From assembly GCA_016124315.1 (NCBI GenBank), contig WGNW01000024.1, positions 1 through 64,000 on the forward strand: a stretch of 64,000 nucleotides of DNA, written 5' to 3'. Origin of the DNA: Alphaproteobacteria bacterium. Its GTDB lineage: Bacteria; Pseudomonadota; Alphaproteobacteria; SMXS01. The notes beneath the pieces were generated by a model, which was not told the origin of the DNA, did not search any database, and saw only the letters and a program-made list of their open reading frames with translations. This document shows positions 53,293 to 61,814 of this stretch, in pieces (within the stretch, counting starts at the first letter, position 1; every line of letters begins with the position of its first letter). The translations under genes and the position numbers were made by a program.

Positions 53293-53592
53293 ATGTCCAG
53301 TGAAAGCCTGCACGCCCCCCGCGAACGCCTCAGCAAGGAAACCCTCGAACTGCACCACGCAATCGTGTCGCTCATGGAGGAGATTGAGGCGGTCGACTGG
53401 TACCGGCAGCGCGCGGACGATTGCGAGGACGAGCAGCTCAAGGAAATCCTGCTCCACAACATGCGCGAGGAGATGGAGCACGCCGCCATGGTGCTGGAGT
53501 GGATCCGCCGCAACAACGACGACTTCGCCCACCAGCTCAAGAGCAACCTGTTTAAGGACGGCCCGATCGCCGGCGACCACGACGAGGACTGA
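53293..53592 (+). CDS. Encapsulin-associated ferritin (EncFtn) without shell gene
   Basis: This encodes 99 residues. It aligns with the EncFtn protein of Rhodospirillum rubrum as remembered, with a constant shift of two: Glu30, Glu32, Trp36, Tyr37, Glu60 and His63 match the published iron-site residues. EncFtn forms a decameric ring with ferroxidase sites inside an encapsulin shell. The C-terminus 'KDGPIAGDHDED' has no recognisable encapsulation signal of the 'GSL.R' type, and no encapsulin gene lies within the window. It may work alone or load a shell encoded elsewhere. AAGGAGCGCCAC is the ribosome site. Confidence 0.88.
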   Translation: MSSESLHAPRERLSKETLELHHAIVSLMEEIEAVDWYRQRADDCEDEQLKEILLHNMREEMEHAAMVLEWIRRNNDDFAHQLKSNLFKDGPIAGDHDED

Positions 53593-53629
53593 CCCCCTGC
53601 CGCCCCGCGCCGGGATCACCGCCGAGCAG

Positions 53630-54067
53630 ATGCGCCTCCACGTGGAGGCGATCTGCCGCGACGAGGGCATTCGCATCCTGCCCCATTCGCGGGGCGGGCG
53701 CGCCTCCCGCGAGCACCGCGTCATCGCCATCCGGCCGGTGAAGAGCGCCATCACCTACGCCGTGGCGCTGCACGAGCTGGGACACGTGCTCGGCCCCTGG
53801 CAGTCCCAGCCGCGTCTCTACGCCGAGGCGGGCGCCTGGAAGTGGGCCAAGGCGGCGGCACACGTCTGGACGCCAGCCATGGAGGAGAAGATGTCCCGCT
53901 CGCTTCATTCCTACGTGCTCTGGGCCGAGCGCCGGCGCGGCGTCAGGCTGCCGGAAGACGGCCACGAGTTCTGGATGCTGCTGGGCATCCCGCCCGAGCC
54001 GCGCCGCCGTCGGGCGTCGCCGCGGCGCCGCAAGGTGCGCATCCTGCGGCTGCTGTTCGGCGGGTAG
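53630..54067 (+). CDS. Gluzincin-type metallopeptidase-like protein
   Basis: This encodes 145 residues. The zinc site HELGH is at 48-52, with Glu66 in 'AEAGAWKWA' a likely third ligand, as in IrrE/ImmA-like and phage-associated peptidases. 'MEEKMSRSLHSYVLWAERR' is a helical part and the C-terminus is very basic ('RRRRASPRRRKVRILRLL'), possibly nucleic-acid or membrane binding. The start ATG at 53630 lies 38 bases after the EncFtn stop, with a weak site (GAGC). Its link to EncFtn is inferred from the short gap only. Confidence 0.65.
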   Translation: MRLHVEAICRDEGIRILPHSRGGRASREHRVIAIRPVKSAITYAVALHELGHVLGPWQSQPRLYAEAGAWKWAKAAAHVWTPAMEEKMSRSLHSYVLWAERRRGVRLPEDGHEFWMLLGIPPEPRRRRASPRRRKVRILRLLFGG

Positions 54068-54317
54068 GTGTCGGTTTACTCGCGCGGGTTTCCTGCAATC
54101 CGCCGGCTGCCCCTGGGTTGCTTCGTCGGCTTCGCCTCCTCGCAAGGACGCGGAGAGGCGACTGGCGCACCCTTTCCGCCGCCGCTTGTGCCGAGTGACG
54201 GCCCCCACCTGTTCGTCATCGCGAGGAGCGAAGCGACGCGGCGACCCAAGGCCGTAGGGGGCCTCCCCTGGGTTCTTCACCGCCGAGCGGTTCGCAATGA
54301 CCGGAGGCTCTTGCCTG
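54068..54317. repeat. Dispersed repeat between convergent genes
   Basis: The left part GGGTTGCTTCGTCGGCTTCG (from 54114) is the inverse of CGAAGCGACGCGGCGACCC (to 54249), joined by CCTCCTCGCAAGG and CATCGCGAGGAG. This matches the widespread 'GTCATCGCGAGGAGCGAAGCGAC' dispersed palindrome. No gene is present. Confidence 0.65.
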
Positions 54318-55139
54318 CTACAGCCCCAGCGCCTGCAGCAGCGCGGCGTCCACCATGCCGTTGCCCAGTCCCTTGTCGTGGCGGAAGCGGGTGATGGCGG
54401 CGGCGGTGCGTGGACCGATGATGCCGTCGGCGGCGCCCAGTTCGCGGTAGCCCAGGGCCTGCAGGCGCCGCTGGATGGCCACCACGTCCGGCGCGTCCGG
54501 CTGCTCGTCCATCGGCACCGGCGCGCCCAGCACCCGGCGGACCTTGTCGAACCAGGCCTTGCGGTCGGCCAGCCCGTTGATGCCGCCGTTGATCCGCCGG
54601 GTCACCGCCACGAAGTCGCCGGTGTCGCTCACCGTGTTGAGGTCCTTCCAGCGCCAGAAGCCGCAGGCGACGGCCAGGGCGCGGTCGGGCGCGAAGGCGA
54701 GGTCGGGGTTGCCTTCCAGGTCGAGGCCGGCCTGTGCGCCGACGTTGCGATAGCCGTCGCGGCCGGTGATCTGGATGTAGCCGCGGCCGCGGTAGCGCCA
54801 GCCGTCCCCCGAGGCCGAATTGCCGTTGCCCATGCGGTCGCAGTAGACCGTGTTGGCCAGCAGCTCCGGATTGCCGGCGCAGCGGTTGGCGAGCGCCATG
54901 TCGGTGAATCGGCTGGGCCAGACCTCGCGCAGCCGCTCGGCCCGGTAGTTCATGTTCTCTTCCATGATGGTCAGCCCGCCGGACTCGTGGCCGATCTGCG
55001 CCAGGAAGTGTTGCAGCCGCAGCGGCTTGTCGGAGATTCCGTATTGGGCAAACAGGCCGCCGTTCTGGGCGGCGAAGGCGTCCACGTGCTCGCGGGGCGC
55101 GCGTGGATAAAGCGCACGGACAATGTCGATCGACAGCAT
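54318..55139 (-). CDS. GH19-type endolysin with peptidoglycan-binding domain
   Basis: This encodes 273 residues. The chitinase-like GH19 domain has 'FLAQIGHESGGLTIMEENMN' with Glu52 and Glu60/61 as catalytic candidates, 'YRGRGYIQITGRDGYRNVG' and 'AVACGFWRWKDLNTVSD'. A PG_binding_1 domain ends the protein ('VVAIQRRLQALGYRELGAADGIIGPRTAAAITRFRHDKGL'). No signal peptide, as for phage endolysins that need a holin. No holin, spanin or other phage genes are seen, so it may be a captured endolysin used as a toxin or for wall remodelling. Confidence 0.88.
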   Translation of the reverse strand: MLSIDIVRALYPRAPREHVDAFAAQNGGLFAQYGISDKPLRLQHFLAQIGHESGGLTIMEENMNYRAERLREVWPSRFTDMALANRCAGNPELLANTVYCDRMGNGNSASGDGWRYRGRGYIQITGRDGYRNVGAQAGLDLEGNPDLAFAPDRALAVACGFWRWKDLNTVSDTGDFVAVTRRINGGINGLADRKAWFDKVRRVLGAPVPMDEQPDAPDVVAIQRRLQALGYRELGAADGIIGPRTAAAITRFRHDKGLGNGMVDAALLQALGL

Positions 55140-55225
55140 GGCTCCCCCTCCACGCCCCCGCGCCCGTCGAATGCGCCGATTTTACCGCAGTTTCGGGCTC
55201 GTGTCGCCGCGAGTCTGGAGGCGGG

Positions 55226-57115
55226 TCAGCCGCTGAGGGCGGTATCCAGCTCCTCCTGGGCCCGGAGCCAGAGCTCCTCCTCCCGTTCCAGGGCCGCCTT
55301 GAGGTCGGCGAGCGACTTGCCGAGCCGTTCGATCTTCGCGGCATCGCCCGCCTCGTAGAGCTTGGGGTCGGCGAGGCCGGCCTCGGCCGCCGCCACGTCC
55401 TTCTCCAGCCTGCCGATGCGCTTCTCGTGCTCGCGCACCTTGGCGCGCAGCGGGATGGCGTCGTTGCGCTGGGCCTTGCTGGGGCCGGGCGCCCGCTTCG
55501 GCGCGGCCGCCTGTTCCTTGTCCTTGCGCGCGCTGCCCGGCTCCTTGCGGCCGCCGCGCTGGGACAGCAGCAGGTCCTTGTAGTCCTGCATGTCGCCATC
55601 GAACGGCGCCACCCGGCCGCCTTGCACCAGCCAGAGCTGGTCGGCCACCGTCTCCACCAGATGCGGGTCGTGGCTGATCAGGATCACCGCGCCGGGATAG
55701 TCGTTGAGGGCATGCACCAGCGCCTCGCGGCTCTCGATGTCGAGATGGTTGGTGGGCTCGTCGAGGATGATGATGTGCGGCGCGTCGAGGGCGGCCAGCG
55801 TCATCAGCAGGCGCGCCTTCTGACCGCCCGACAGCTTCTCCACCGGGTTGAGCACGATGTCGGCGCCGATGCCGGCGGCGCCCAGCCGGGCGCGCAGCTG
55901 CGCCTGACCTTCGCCCGGCCGGTGGCGCATCAGGTGCTGCAGGGCGCTTTCGCCCTCGACCAGGTCGTCGAGCTGGTGCTGGGCGAAGAAGCCGATACGC
56001 AGCTTGGACGACTTGGTGACCTTGCCGTCCATCGGCGCCAGCCGGCCGGCCAGCAGCTTGGCGAAGGTGGACTTGCCCTCGCCGTTGGCGCCCAACAGGG
56101 CGATGCGGTCATCCTGGTCGAGCCGCAGGGTGATGTTCTTCAGCACCGCCCTTCCGTCGTAGCCGGCGCTGGCGTTCTCGAAGGTCACCAGGGGCGGCGG
56201 CAATTCCTCGGGCGGCGGGAAGTGGAACGGCGCCACGGCATTCTCGGTGATGCCGGCGATCGGCTGCATCCGCTCCAGCATCTTGACGCGCGACTGGGCC
56301 TGCCTCGCCTTCGATGCCTTGGCCTTGAAGCGGTCGACGAAGCTCTGGATGTGGGCGCGCTGGGCGTCCTGCTTGCGCTTCATCGCCTGCTGGTGCTCCA
56401 GCTTCATGCGCCGCTCGCTGTCGAACTGGTCGTAGCTGCCGGTGTAGTAGGCCAGCTTGCGCCCGCTCAGGTGCAGGATGCCGGTCACCGCCCGGTTCAG
56501 CAGCTCCCGGTCATGGGAGATGATCAGCGCGGTGTGCGGATAGCGGGCGATGAAGCTCTCCAGCCAGACGGTGCCTTCCAGGTCCAGGTAGTTGGTGGGC
56601 TCGTCGAGCAGCAGCAGGTCGGGCTGGGCGAACAGCACCGCCGCCAGCGCCACGCGCATGCGCCAGCCGCCGGAGAATTCGTGGCACGGCCGCTGCTGCG
56701 CCTCGGCGTCGAAGCCGAGGCCGGCCAGGATCGAGCCGGCGCGCGCCTCGGCGGAATGGGCGTCGATGTCGGCGAGGCGGATCTGGATCTCGGCGATGCG
56801 GTTGGGCTCGGTCGCCGTCTCGGCCTCGGCGAGCAGGGCGGCCCGCTCGGTGTCGGCCGCCAGCACCGTCTCGATCAGGCTGTCATCGGAGGCGGGCGCC
56901 TCCTGGGCCACCCCGCCGATGGTGAAGTTGCGCGGCACCTCGATCTCGCCCTCCTCCAGGGCCAGCTCGCCGCGGATCAGGCGGAACAGCGTGGTCTTGC
57001 CCGTGCCGTTGCGCCCGACCATGCCGACCTTGTGGCCGGTCGGGATGACCGCCGAGGCCTGCTCGAACAGCGGTTGGCCCGCCATGGTGAAGGTGATGTT
57101 TCGGATCGCCAGCAT
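55226..57115 (-). CDS. ABC-F family ATPase
   Basis: This encodes 629 residues with two ABC cassettes and no membrane segments. Walker A sites are GRNGTGKTT (34-42) and 'GANGEGKST'; signatures are 'SGGWRM' and 'LSGGQKAR'; Walker B sites 'LLLDEPTNYLDL' and 'IILDEPTNHLDI'. The linker contains a basic coiled stretch ('LEHQQAMKRKQDAQ') and a charged C-terminal coiled coil. The layout fits YheS/Uup-type translation factors that act at the ribosome or in replication. Confidence 0.93.
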   Translation of the reverse strand: MLAIRNITFTMAGQPLFEQASAVIPTGHKVGMVGRNGTGKTTLFRLIRGELALEEGEIEVPRNFTIGGVAQEAPASDDSLIETVLAADTERAALLAEAETATEPNRIAEIQIRLADIDAHSAEARAGSILAGLGFDAEAQQRPCHEFSGGWRMRVALAAVLFAQPDLLLLDEPTNYLDLEGTVWLESFIARYPHTALIISHDRELLNRAVTGILHLSGRKLAYYTGSYDQFDSERRMKLEHQQAMKRKQDAQRAHIQSFVDRFKAKASKARQAQSRVKMLERMQPIAGITENAVAPFHFPPPEELPPPLVTFENASAGYDGRAVLKNITLRLDQDDRIALLGANGEGKSTFAKLLAGRLAPMDGKVTKSSKLRIGFFAQHQLDDLVEGESALQHLMRHRPGEGQAQLRARLGAAGIGADIVLNPVEKLSGGQKARLLMTLAALDAPHIIILDEPTNHLDIESREALVHALNDYPGAVILISHDPHLVETVADQLWLVQGGRVAPFDGDMQDYKDLLLSQRGGRKEPGSARKDKEQAAAPKRAPGPSKAQRNDAIPLRAKVREHEKRIGRLEKDVAAAEAGLADPKLYEAGDAAKIERLGKSLADLKAALEREEELWLRAQEELDTALSG

Positions 57116-57176
57116 GGCGCGAACAAGTGGCGGCTCGGCCGGCGTGTGTCAATGTCCGCCTGAGCGGGACCCGGAG

Positions 57177-57322
57177 AAAAAAAGAGAGCCCGACCGGTGC
57201 GGTCGGACCCCCAGTTCACCGCCTGTCGGAAGTATCGGGAGAGGGCAAAGGACACCTGGCAGGCCAGCGTTCCCGCCGCGACGGAGTTACCGTCATCAAT
57301 GGGTGCCCTTCGACGGGCCACG
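57177..57322 (-). ncRNA. Candidate structured small RNA (~145 nt)
   Basis: The minus strand has a promoter (TTGCGG at 57355-57350, 16 bases, TACATT at 57333-57328) and, ~140 bases on, the terminator CCGACC/GGTCGG followed by seven T. Between them the RNA can fold end to end: GCCCGUCG near the start pairs with CGACAGGC, AAGGGCACC pairs with GGUGUCCUU, and GACGG-CCGUC forms an inner hairpin. The size and rod shape recall 6S RNA, but I do not recognise the sequence. A GTG-started frame through the same DNA is less convincing. Confidence 0.5.
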
Positions 57323-57393
57323 ACAAGAATGTAGGCTCCCGATAATCGTCCGCAAGGCCGGAAAGTTTAATAGAAACAATAAATTAGAAGTAT

Positions 57394-57427
57394 ATTGGCC
57401 CTTGAATTCGGCGCATTTGGTTATAAT
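57394..57427 (+). promoter_or_regulatory. Promoter of the GGDEF gene
   Basis: A perfect TATAAT (57422-57427) in AT-rich DNA, with TTGAAT or CCTTGA 14-16 bases upstream as a weak -35 box. Expected leader of ~110 bases before the coding start. Confidence 0.5.
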
Positions 57428-57516
57428 TTGGGAGCGCATCGCGAGGCCCGCCTCGCGCAATCCACCATGTGGCCATGCCTGCGGTCAGGACTCGGGCCCG
57501 GACGGGAAAGTGCACC

Positions 57517-57546
57517 ATGCTGACAGTACGGCCGTATATACGCTGA
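57517..57546 (+). CDS. Nine-codon upstream ORF coupled to the GGDEF gene
   Basis: The ORF encodes MLTVRPYIR. It has a ribosome site (CGGGAAAGTGCACC) and its TGA overlaps the ATG of the next gene as TGATG. The GGDEF gene itself lacks a clear site, so its translation probably depends on ribosomes finishing this short ORF. Confidence 0.5.
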   Translation: MLTVRPYIR

Positions 57547-59198
57547 TGGTGCAGACCTTCCTCAGGCGCCAGCGGGCGCGTTACGGCCCGCTTCTTGTGG
57601 GCAGCATACTCTTCTTCGTGCTGCTCGGCGGCGGCTTCTACCTGGCGGATGTCGGGCGCAAGATCCAGCACAACAACGAGGTGGATCACGTGGCGCAGCG
57701 GTTCCTCACCGCCGTGGTGGACAGCGAGACCGGCATGCGCGGCTACGTCATCACCGGCGACGAGGCGTTCCTCGGGCCCTATCGCAGCGGGGTCGGGGAC
57801 ACCAATGCCCTGCTGTCGCAACTGCTGGCGCTGATTCCCGACAAGGTGGGCGAGCACTTCGACGCAAGCGGCCTGGTCCGGCTCGTGGCCAAGCGCCAGG
57901 ACACCTTGGCCGAGGCGATCGAATTGCGACGGGATGCGGGGACCGAGGCGGCCGAGAACTACATCAAGACCGGCCAGGGCCGCTTCCTGATGGACGAGAT
58001 CCGCAAGCAGGTCGCGGACGTCTCGGCGCGGGTGGACGAGCAGAGCGACCGACTCGGCCGGCGGCTCACCTTCTACCTCACGGTCATCGTGCCGCTGGTC
58101 GGCGGGCTGACGCTGCTGCTCCTGCTGCTGGCGCTGGCCCAGACCCGGGCCATGAAACGCACCCTGCGGGCGGCGCTTGCCGCCGAGTCGAGGGCCGAAC
58201 TGCAGGGGCGCCAGCTGGCGGCCCTGTCGGACATGGCGGACGAGCTCCACGCTGCCGCCGACCGCAAGGAGACCTACGCCATCATCAGCCATCACGGTGC
58301 CCGGCTGCTGCCGGGGGTGACGGCGGTGCTGTCGGTCTACAACCATTCCCGCGACCAGCTGCGCCTGGCTGCCCGGTGGGGCGAGGCCTCGCCCTCCAAG
58401 GATACGTTCTCGCCCACGGAATGCTGGGCGATCCGCCGCGGCCGTCCGCAGCTCAGCGAAACCGCCGGTAGCGTCCAGTGCACGCACGTGGTTCCCGACA
58501 CGGCGGCGCTGTGCGTGCCGATCAGTGCCCGCGGACAGACGGTCGGCCTGCTGACGTTGAGCGGTGTGCCGGCCGCCGAGCTGGAGGAGGGCGGCGCGGT
58601 GCACCGGGTCGCGGCGACCCTGTGCGAGCAGGTGGCGCTGGCGCTGGTGAACCTGGACCTGCGCGAGCGGCTGGAGAACCAGGCGCTGCGGGATACGCTC
58701 ACCAACCTCTACAACCGCCGCTACCTGGAGGAGGCCTCGGAGCGGGAGCTGAGCCGCGCCGACCGGCTGGACTCGGCGCTCAGCATCCTGGCCATCGACA
58801 TCGACCACTTCAAGCGGTTCAACGACCAGCACGGTCACGCCGCCGGCGACGAGGTGCTGAAGCGGGTGAGCGGCCTGCTGGCCGATCTGTGCCGCGCGAC
58901 CGACCTGGTCTGCCGGCTGGGCGGCGAGGAACTCCTCATCATGCTGCCCGACACGGACCTGGACGGGGCGGTGGCCATCGCCGAGAAGCTGCGCGGCGAC
59001 GTGAGCCGGCTGCGCATCCGCTGGCACAGCGGCGAATTGCCGCCGGTGACCATCTCCGTTGGCGTCGCGTCCTTCCCCGAGCATGCGCGGAAGTTCGCCC
59101 TTCTCCAGAGCCTCGCCGACGAGGCGCTGTACGAAGCGAAGGGCGGCGGGCGAAACCGGGTGGTGGTCTGGCGTCGGCAGGAGCGCGATTCGGCTTGA
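57546..59198 (+). CDS. Diguanylate cyclase with CHASE3 and GAF domains
   Basis: This encodes 550 residues. Two membrane helices (about 15-35 and 178-200) flank a periplasmic CHASE3-like sensor ('FLTAVVDSETGMRGYVITGDEAFLGPY'). A GAF domain spans ~225-375 ('LGRLAARWGEASPSK' style, 'AALCVPISARGQTVGLLTL'). The GGDEF domain is C-terminal, with the active site GGEEL at 459-463, so it should be active and make c-di-GMP. An RxxD product-inhibition site is not obvious. Translation is probably coupled to a nine-codon upstream ORF. Confidence 0.92.
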   Translation: MVQTFLRRQRARYGPLLVGSILFFVLLGGGFYLADVGRKIQHNNEVDHVAQRFLTAVVDSETGMRGYVITGDEAFLGPYRSGVGDTNALLSQLLALIPDKVGEHFDASGLVRLVAKRQDTLAEAIELRRDAGTEAAENYIKTGQGRFLMDEIRKQVADVSARVDEQSDRLGRRLTFYLTVIVPLVGGLTLLLLLLALAQTRAMKRTLRAALAAESRAELQGRQLAALSDMADELHAAADRKETYAIISHHGARLLPGVTAVLSVYNHSRDQLRLAARWGEASPSKDTFSPTECWAIRRGRPQLSETAGSVQCTHVVPDTAALCVPISARGQTVGLLTLSGVPAAELEEGGAVHRVAATLCEQVALALVNLDLRERLENQALRDTLTNLYNRRYLEEASERELSRADRLDSALSILAIDIDHFKRFNDQHGHAAGDEVLKRVSGLLADLCRATDLVCRLGGEELLIMLPDTDLDGAVAIAEKLRGDVSRLRIRWHSGELPPVTISVGVASFPEHARKFALLQSLADEALYEAKGGGRNRVVVWRRQERDSA

Positions 59199-59253
59199 GT
59201 TGCCGGCCCGCCGTCTCCTACTGTTTGGGCTCATCATGTGCAGGGGAAGACAG

Positions 59254-59805
59254 ATGACGGCATCCATCTACGACATTCCGGTCCGCAAGATCGACGGCAA
59301 GGACGCCAGCCTGGGCGACTACAGCGGCTCCGTGCTGCTGGTGGTCAATGTCGCCTCCAAGTGCGGCCTGACGCCCCAGTACGAGGGCCTCGAGCAGGTC
59401 TACAAGGCCTATCGCGACAAGGGATTCGAAGTGCTGGGCTTCCCGGCCAACAACTTCGCCGGCCAGGAGCCGGGCAGCGACGCGGAGATCCAGAGCTTCT
59501 GCACCACCAACTTCAGCGTCGACTTTCCGATGTTCTCGAAGATCAGTGTGGCCGGCGAGGACCGGCATCCGCTCTACAAGGAGTTGATCGCCGCCCATCC
59601 GCAGCGCACCGCCAAGCCCGACAGCGCGCTGAAGAAGATCCTCGACGAGCGGGGCCTCAGCCCCAAGAGCGAGACCGACGTGATGTGGAACTTCGAGAAG
59701 TTCCTGATCAGCCGCGACGGCAAGGTGGTGGGCCGGTTCGCGCCCGACATCTCGCCCGACGATCCGGCGCTCACCGGCGCCATCGAGAAGGAACTCGCGG
59801 CCTGA
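59254..59805 (+). CDS. Glutathione peroxidase
   Basis: This encodes 183 residues of the GPx family. The catalytic triad is Cys37 ('ASKCGLT'), Gln71 ('NNFAGQEPG') and Trp145 ('MWNFEKF'). A cysteine in place of selenocysteine is usual in bacteria; such enzymes often use thioredoxin. It reduces hydrogen peroxide and lipid hydroperoxides in the cytoplasm. GGGGAAGACAG precedes the start. The epoxide hydrolase gene follows after 25 bases, so they may be co-transcribed as a detoxification pair. Confidence 0.94.
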   Translation: MTASIYDIPVRKIDGKDASLGDYSGSVLLVVNVASKCGLTPQYEGLEQVYKAYRDKGFEVLGFPANNFAGQEPGSDAEIQSFCTTNFSVDFPMFSKISVAGEDRHPLYKELIAAHPQRTAKPDSALKKILDERGLSPKSETDVMWNFEKFLISRDGKVVGRFAPDISPDDPALTGAIEKELAA

Positions 59806-59830
59806 GTCCGCAGCGACGGGACGCGGCGTC

Positions 59831-61039
59831 GTGGATATCGAGCCGTTCCGGATCGCCATTCCGGACGAGGCGATCGAGGATGTCCGCCGCCGCCTGAAGG
59901 CGACGCGCTGGCCGGAGGACTTCGCCAACGACCACTGGCGCTACGGCACCAGCACGGCCTATCTCCGGTCGCTGGTCGACTACTGGATCGAGGAATACGA
60001 CTGGCGCGCGGCTGAGGCGGAGATCAACCGCTTCGCCCATTTCCGCACCGAGATCGACGGTGTTCCCGTCCACTTCCTGCGCGAGCCGGGCAAGGGGCCG
60101 GCCCCCGTTCCGTTGATCATCAGCCACGGCTGGCCCTGGTGCTTCTGGGACATGCGCAAGGTGATCGCGCCGCTGGCCGACCCGGCCTCCCATGGCGGCG
60201 ACCCGGCCGATGCCTTCGAGGTGATCGTGCCGTCGCTGCCGGGCTTCGGCTTCTCGACGCCGCTGCGCGTGCCCGGCATCAACTGGTGGCGCACCGCCGA
60301 CCTGTGGGACGCGCTGATGACTAAGGGTCTCGGCCATGCCCGCTACGGCGCCAGCGGCGGCGACTGGGGCGCGCTGGTGACCGCCCAGCTCGGCCACAAA
60401 TACGCCGCCAACCTCAAGGCCGTGCACATGATGCACGCCATCCCCATGACCCTGTTCAACAACGAGCGGCCGTGGGACATCACCGGCGGCGCGCTGGTGC
60501 CGGCGTCGGTCCGCGGCGAGCTGCGCGAAGCCGTCCACGCCCGGCAGCGGCGCATTGCCAGCCACGTGGCGGTCCACGTGCTCGATCCGCAGACGCTCGC
60601 CAATGCGCTCAACGACTCGCCGGCCGGCCTGCTGTCCTGGCTGGTGGAGCGGCGGCGCGCCTGGGGCGACACCAGAGGCGACGTGGAGAGCCGCTTCACC
60701 CGCGAGCACCTGATCACCACGACCATGATCTACTGGCTGACCGGCAGCTTCGGCACCTCGGCGCGCTATTACGCCGAGGCGGCCCATAATCCCTGGAAGC
60801 CGTCCCACGACCGGATGCCGGTGGTGGAGGCGCCGACGGGATTCACCTTCCTGGGCGGCGAGGCGCCGCCGGGCGTCGTCGATCCGGCGCAAGCGTTCCG
60901 CGAGAGCGAGCAGGCGGCGGTCTACAATCTGCGCCAGGTGACGTCGCATCCCGTGGGCGGTCATTTCGGCCACTACGAGGAGCCGGAGGCCGTGGTCGAC
61001 GCGATCCGAACATTGTTCCGCGGCCTGCGGCCGATATGA
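59831..61039 (+). CDS. Epoxide hydrolase (N-terminal EHN domain, alpha/beta fold)
   Basis: This encodes 402 residues from a GTG start. Residues ~1-110 are the EHN domain ('PFRIAIPDEAIEDVRRRLKATRWPED'). The alpha/beta hydrolase part has the oxyanion motif HGWP (99-102), the nucleophile Asp178 in 'SGGDWG' and the catalytic His378 in 'GGHFGHYEEP'. It opens epoxides to diols; microsomal-type members handle terpene and aromatic epoxides. This fits the oxygenase-rich neighbourhood. Confidence 0.93.
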   Translation: MDIEPFRIAIPDEAIEDVRRRLKATRWPEDFANDHWRYGTSTAYLRSLVDYWIEEYDWRAAEAEINRFAHFRTEIDGVPVHFLREPGKGPAPVPLIISHGWPWCFWDMRKVIAPLADPASHGGDPADAFEVIVPSLPGFGFSTPLRVPGINWWRTADLWDALMTKGLGHARYGASGGDWGALVTAQLGHKYAANLKAVHMMHAIPMTLFNNERPWDITGGALVPASVRGELREAVHARQRRIASHVAVHVLDPQTLANALNDSPAGLLSWLVERRRAWGDTRGDVESRFTREHLITTTMIYWLTGSFGTSARYYAEAAHNPWKPSHDRMPVVEAPTGFTFLGGEAPPGVVDPAQAFRESEQAAVYNLRQVTSHPVGGHFGHYEEPEAVVDAIRTLFRGLRPI

Positions 61040-61072
61040 TGGACCGTCACCGATAGGGCGCCTCGGGCGCCG

Positions 61073-61804
61073 ATGATGTGGAACCATGACGGTCGGGAGG
61101 GGGTCATCGCAAGCAAGAAGAAGCGCGGCCTCGGCCGCCGGATCGTCCGCCTGCTGGCCGGCATCGTGCTCGCCGTCCTGCTGGTGCCCGTCGCCCTGAT
61201 CCTGGTTTACCGGGTCGTGCCGCCGCCGGTCACGCCGCTGATGCTGATCCGTTCGGCCGATGGCTACGGCATCCGCAAGCAGTGGACCGGCCTCGACCGC
61301 ATCTCGCCCGCCCTGCAGCGCGCCGTGATCGCCTCGGAGGACGCCAAGTTCTGCGAGCACAACGGCTTCGACTGGGCATCGCTGGAAGATTCCGTGGACG
61401 ATCTCGAGGAAGGCAAGCGGGCGCGCGGCGCGAGCACCATTTCCATGCAGACGGCCAAGAACCTGTTCCTGTGGCCGGCCCGCTCCTTCGTGCGCAAGGG
61501 CGCCGAGGCCTACATCACCATGTGGCTTGAACTGCTGTGGCCCAAGCAGCGCATCCTCGAGGTCTACCTGAACATCATCGAATGGGGTAAGGGGATTTAC
61601 GGCGCGCAGACGGCGGCCGAGACCTATTTCGGCATTCCCGCCGCCGGGCTGAACAGCCGGCAGGCGGCGCTGATGGCGGTGGCGCTGCCGACGCCGCGCA
61701 AGAGCAATCCCGGCCGCCCGTCGTCCTACCTGTCGTCGCGTGCGGGCGTCATCCAGGGACGCATGGGCTCCGTGCCGTTCGGCCGGAGCGGCGTCTGCCC
61801 TTGA
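61073..61804 (+). CDS. mtgA: Monofunctional peptidoglycan transglycosylase
   Basis: This encodes 243 residues. A basic N-terminus and one membrane helix (about 25-48) are followed by the GT51 domain: '[18 protein letters not shown]' with the catalytic Glu, '[17 protein letters not shown]' and '[20 protein letters not shown]'. It polymerises glycan strands from lipid II without a transpeptidase domain. The exact start is uncertain (two ATG codons at 61073 and 61076 without a strong site). Confidence 0.93.
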   Translation: MMWNHDGREGVIASKKKRGLGRRIVRLLAGIVLAVLLVPVALILVYRVVPPPVTPLMLIRSADGYGIRKQWTGLDRISPALQRAVIASEDAKFCEHNGFDWASLEDSVDDLEEGKRARGASTISMQTAKNLFLWPARSFVRKGAEAYITMWLELLWPKQRILEVYLNIIEWGKGIYGAQTAAETYFGIPAAGLNSRQAALMAVALPTPRKSNPGRPSSYLSSRAGVIQGRMGSVPFGRSGVCP

Positions 61805-61814
61805 GGAGATCGTC

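Larger units (their letters stand above)
57116..57545. other. Divergent gap holding a candidate RNA and the GGDEF promoter
   Basis: The 430 bases between the ABC-F and GGDEF genes hold no ordinary gene. Seen in it are a leftward terminator and promoter that define a ~145-base candidate RNA (57177-57322), the rightward TATAAT promoter at 57422, a hairpin CGAGG/CCTCG around 57440, and a short coupled ORF at 57517-57546. Confidence 0.5.
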
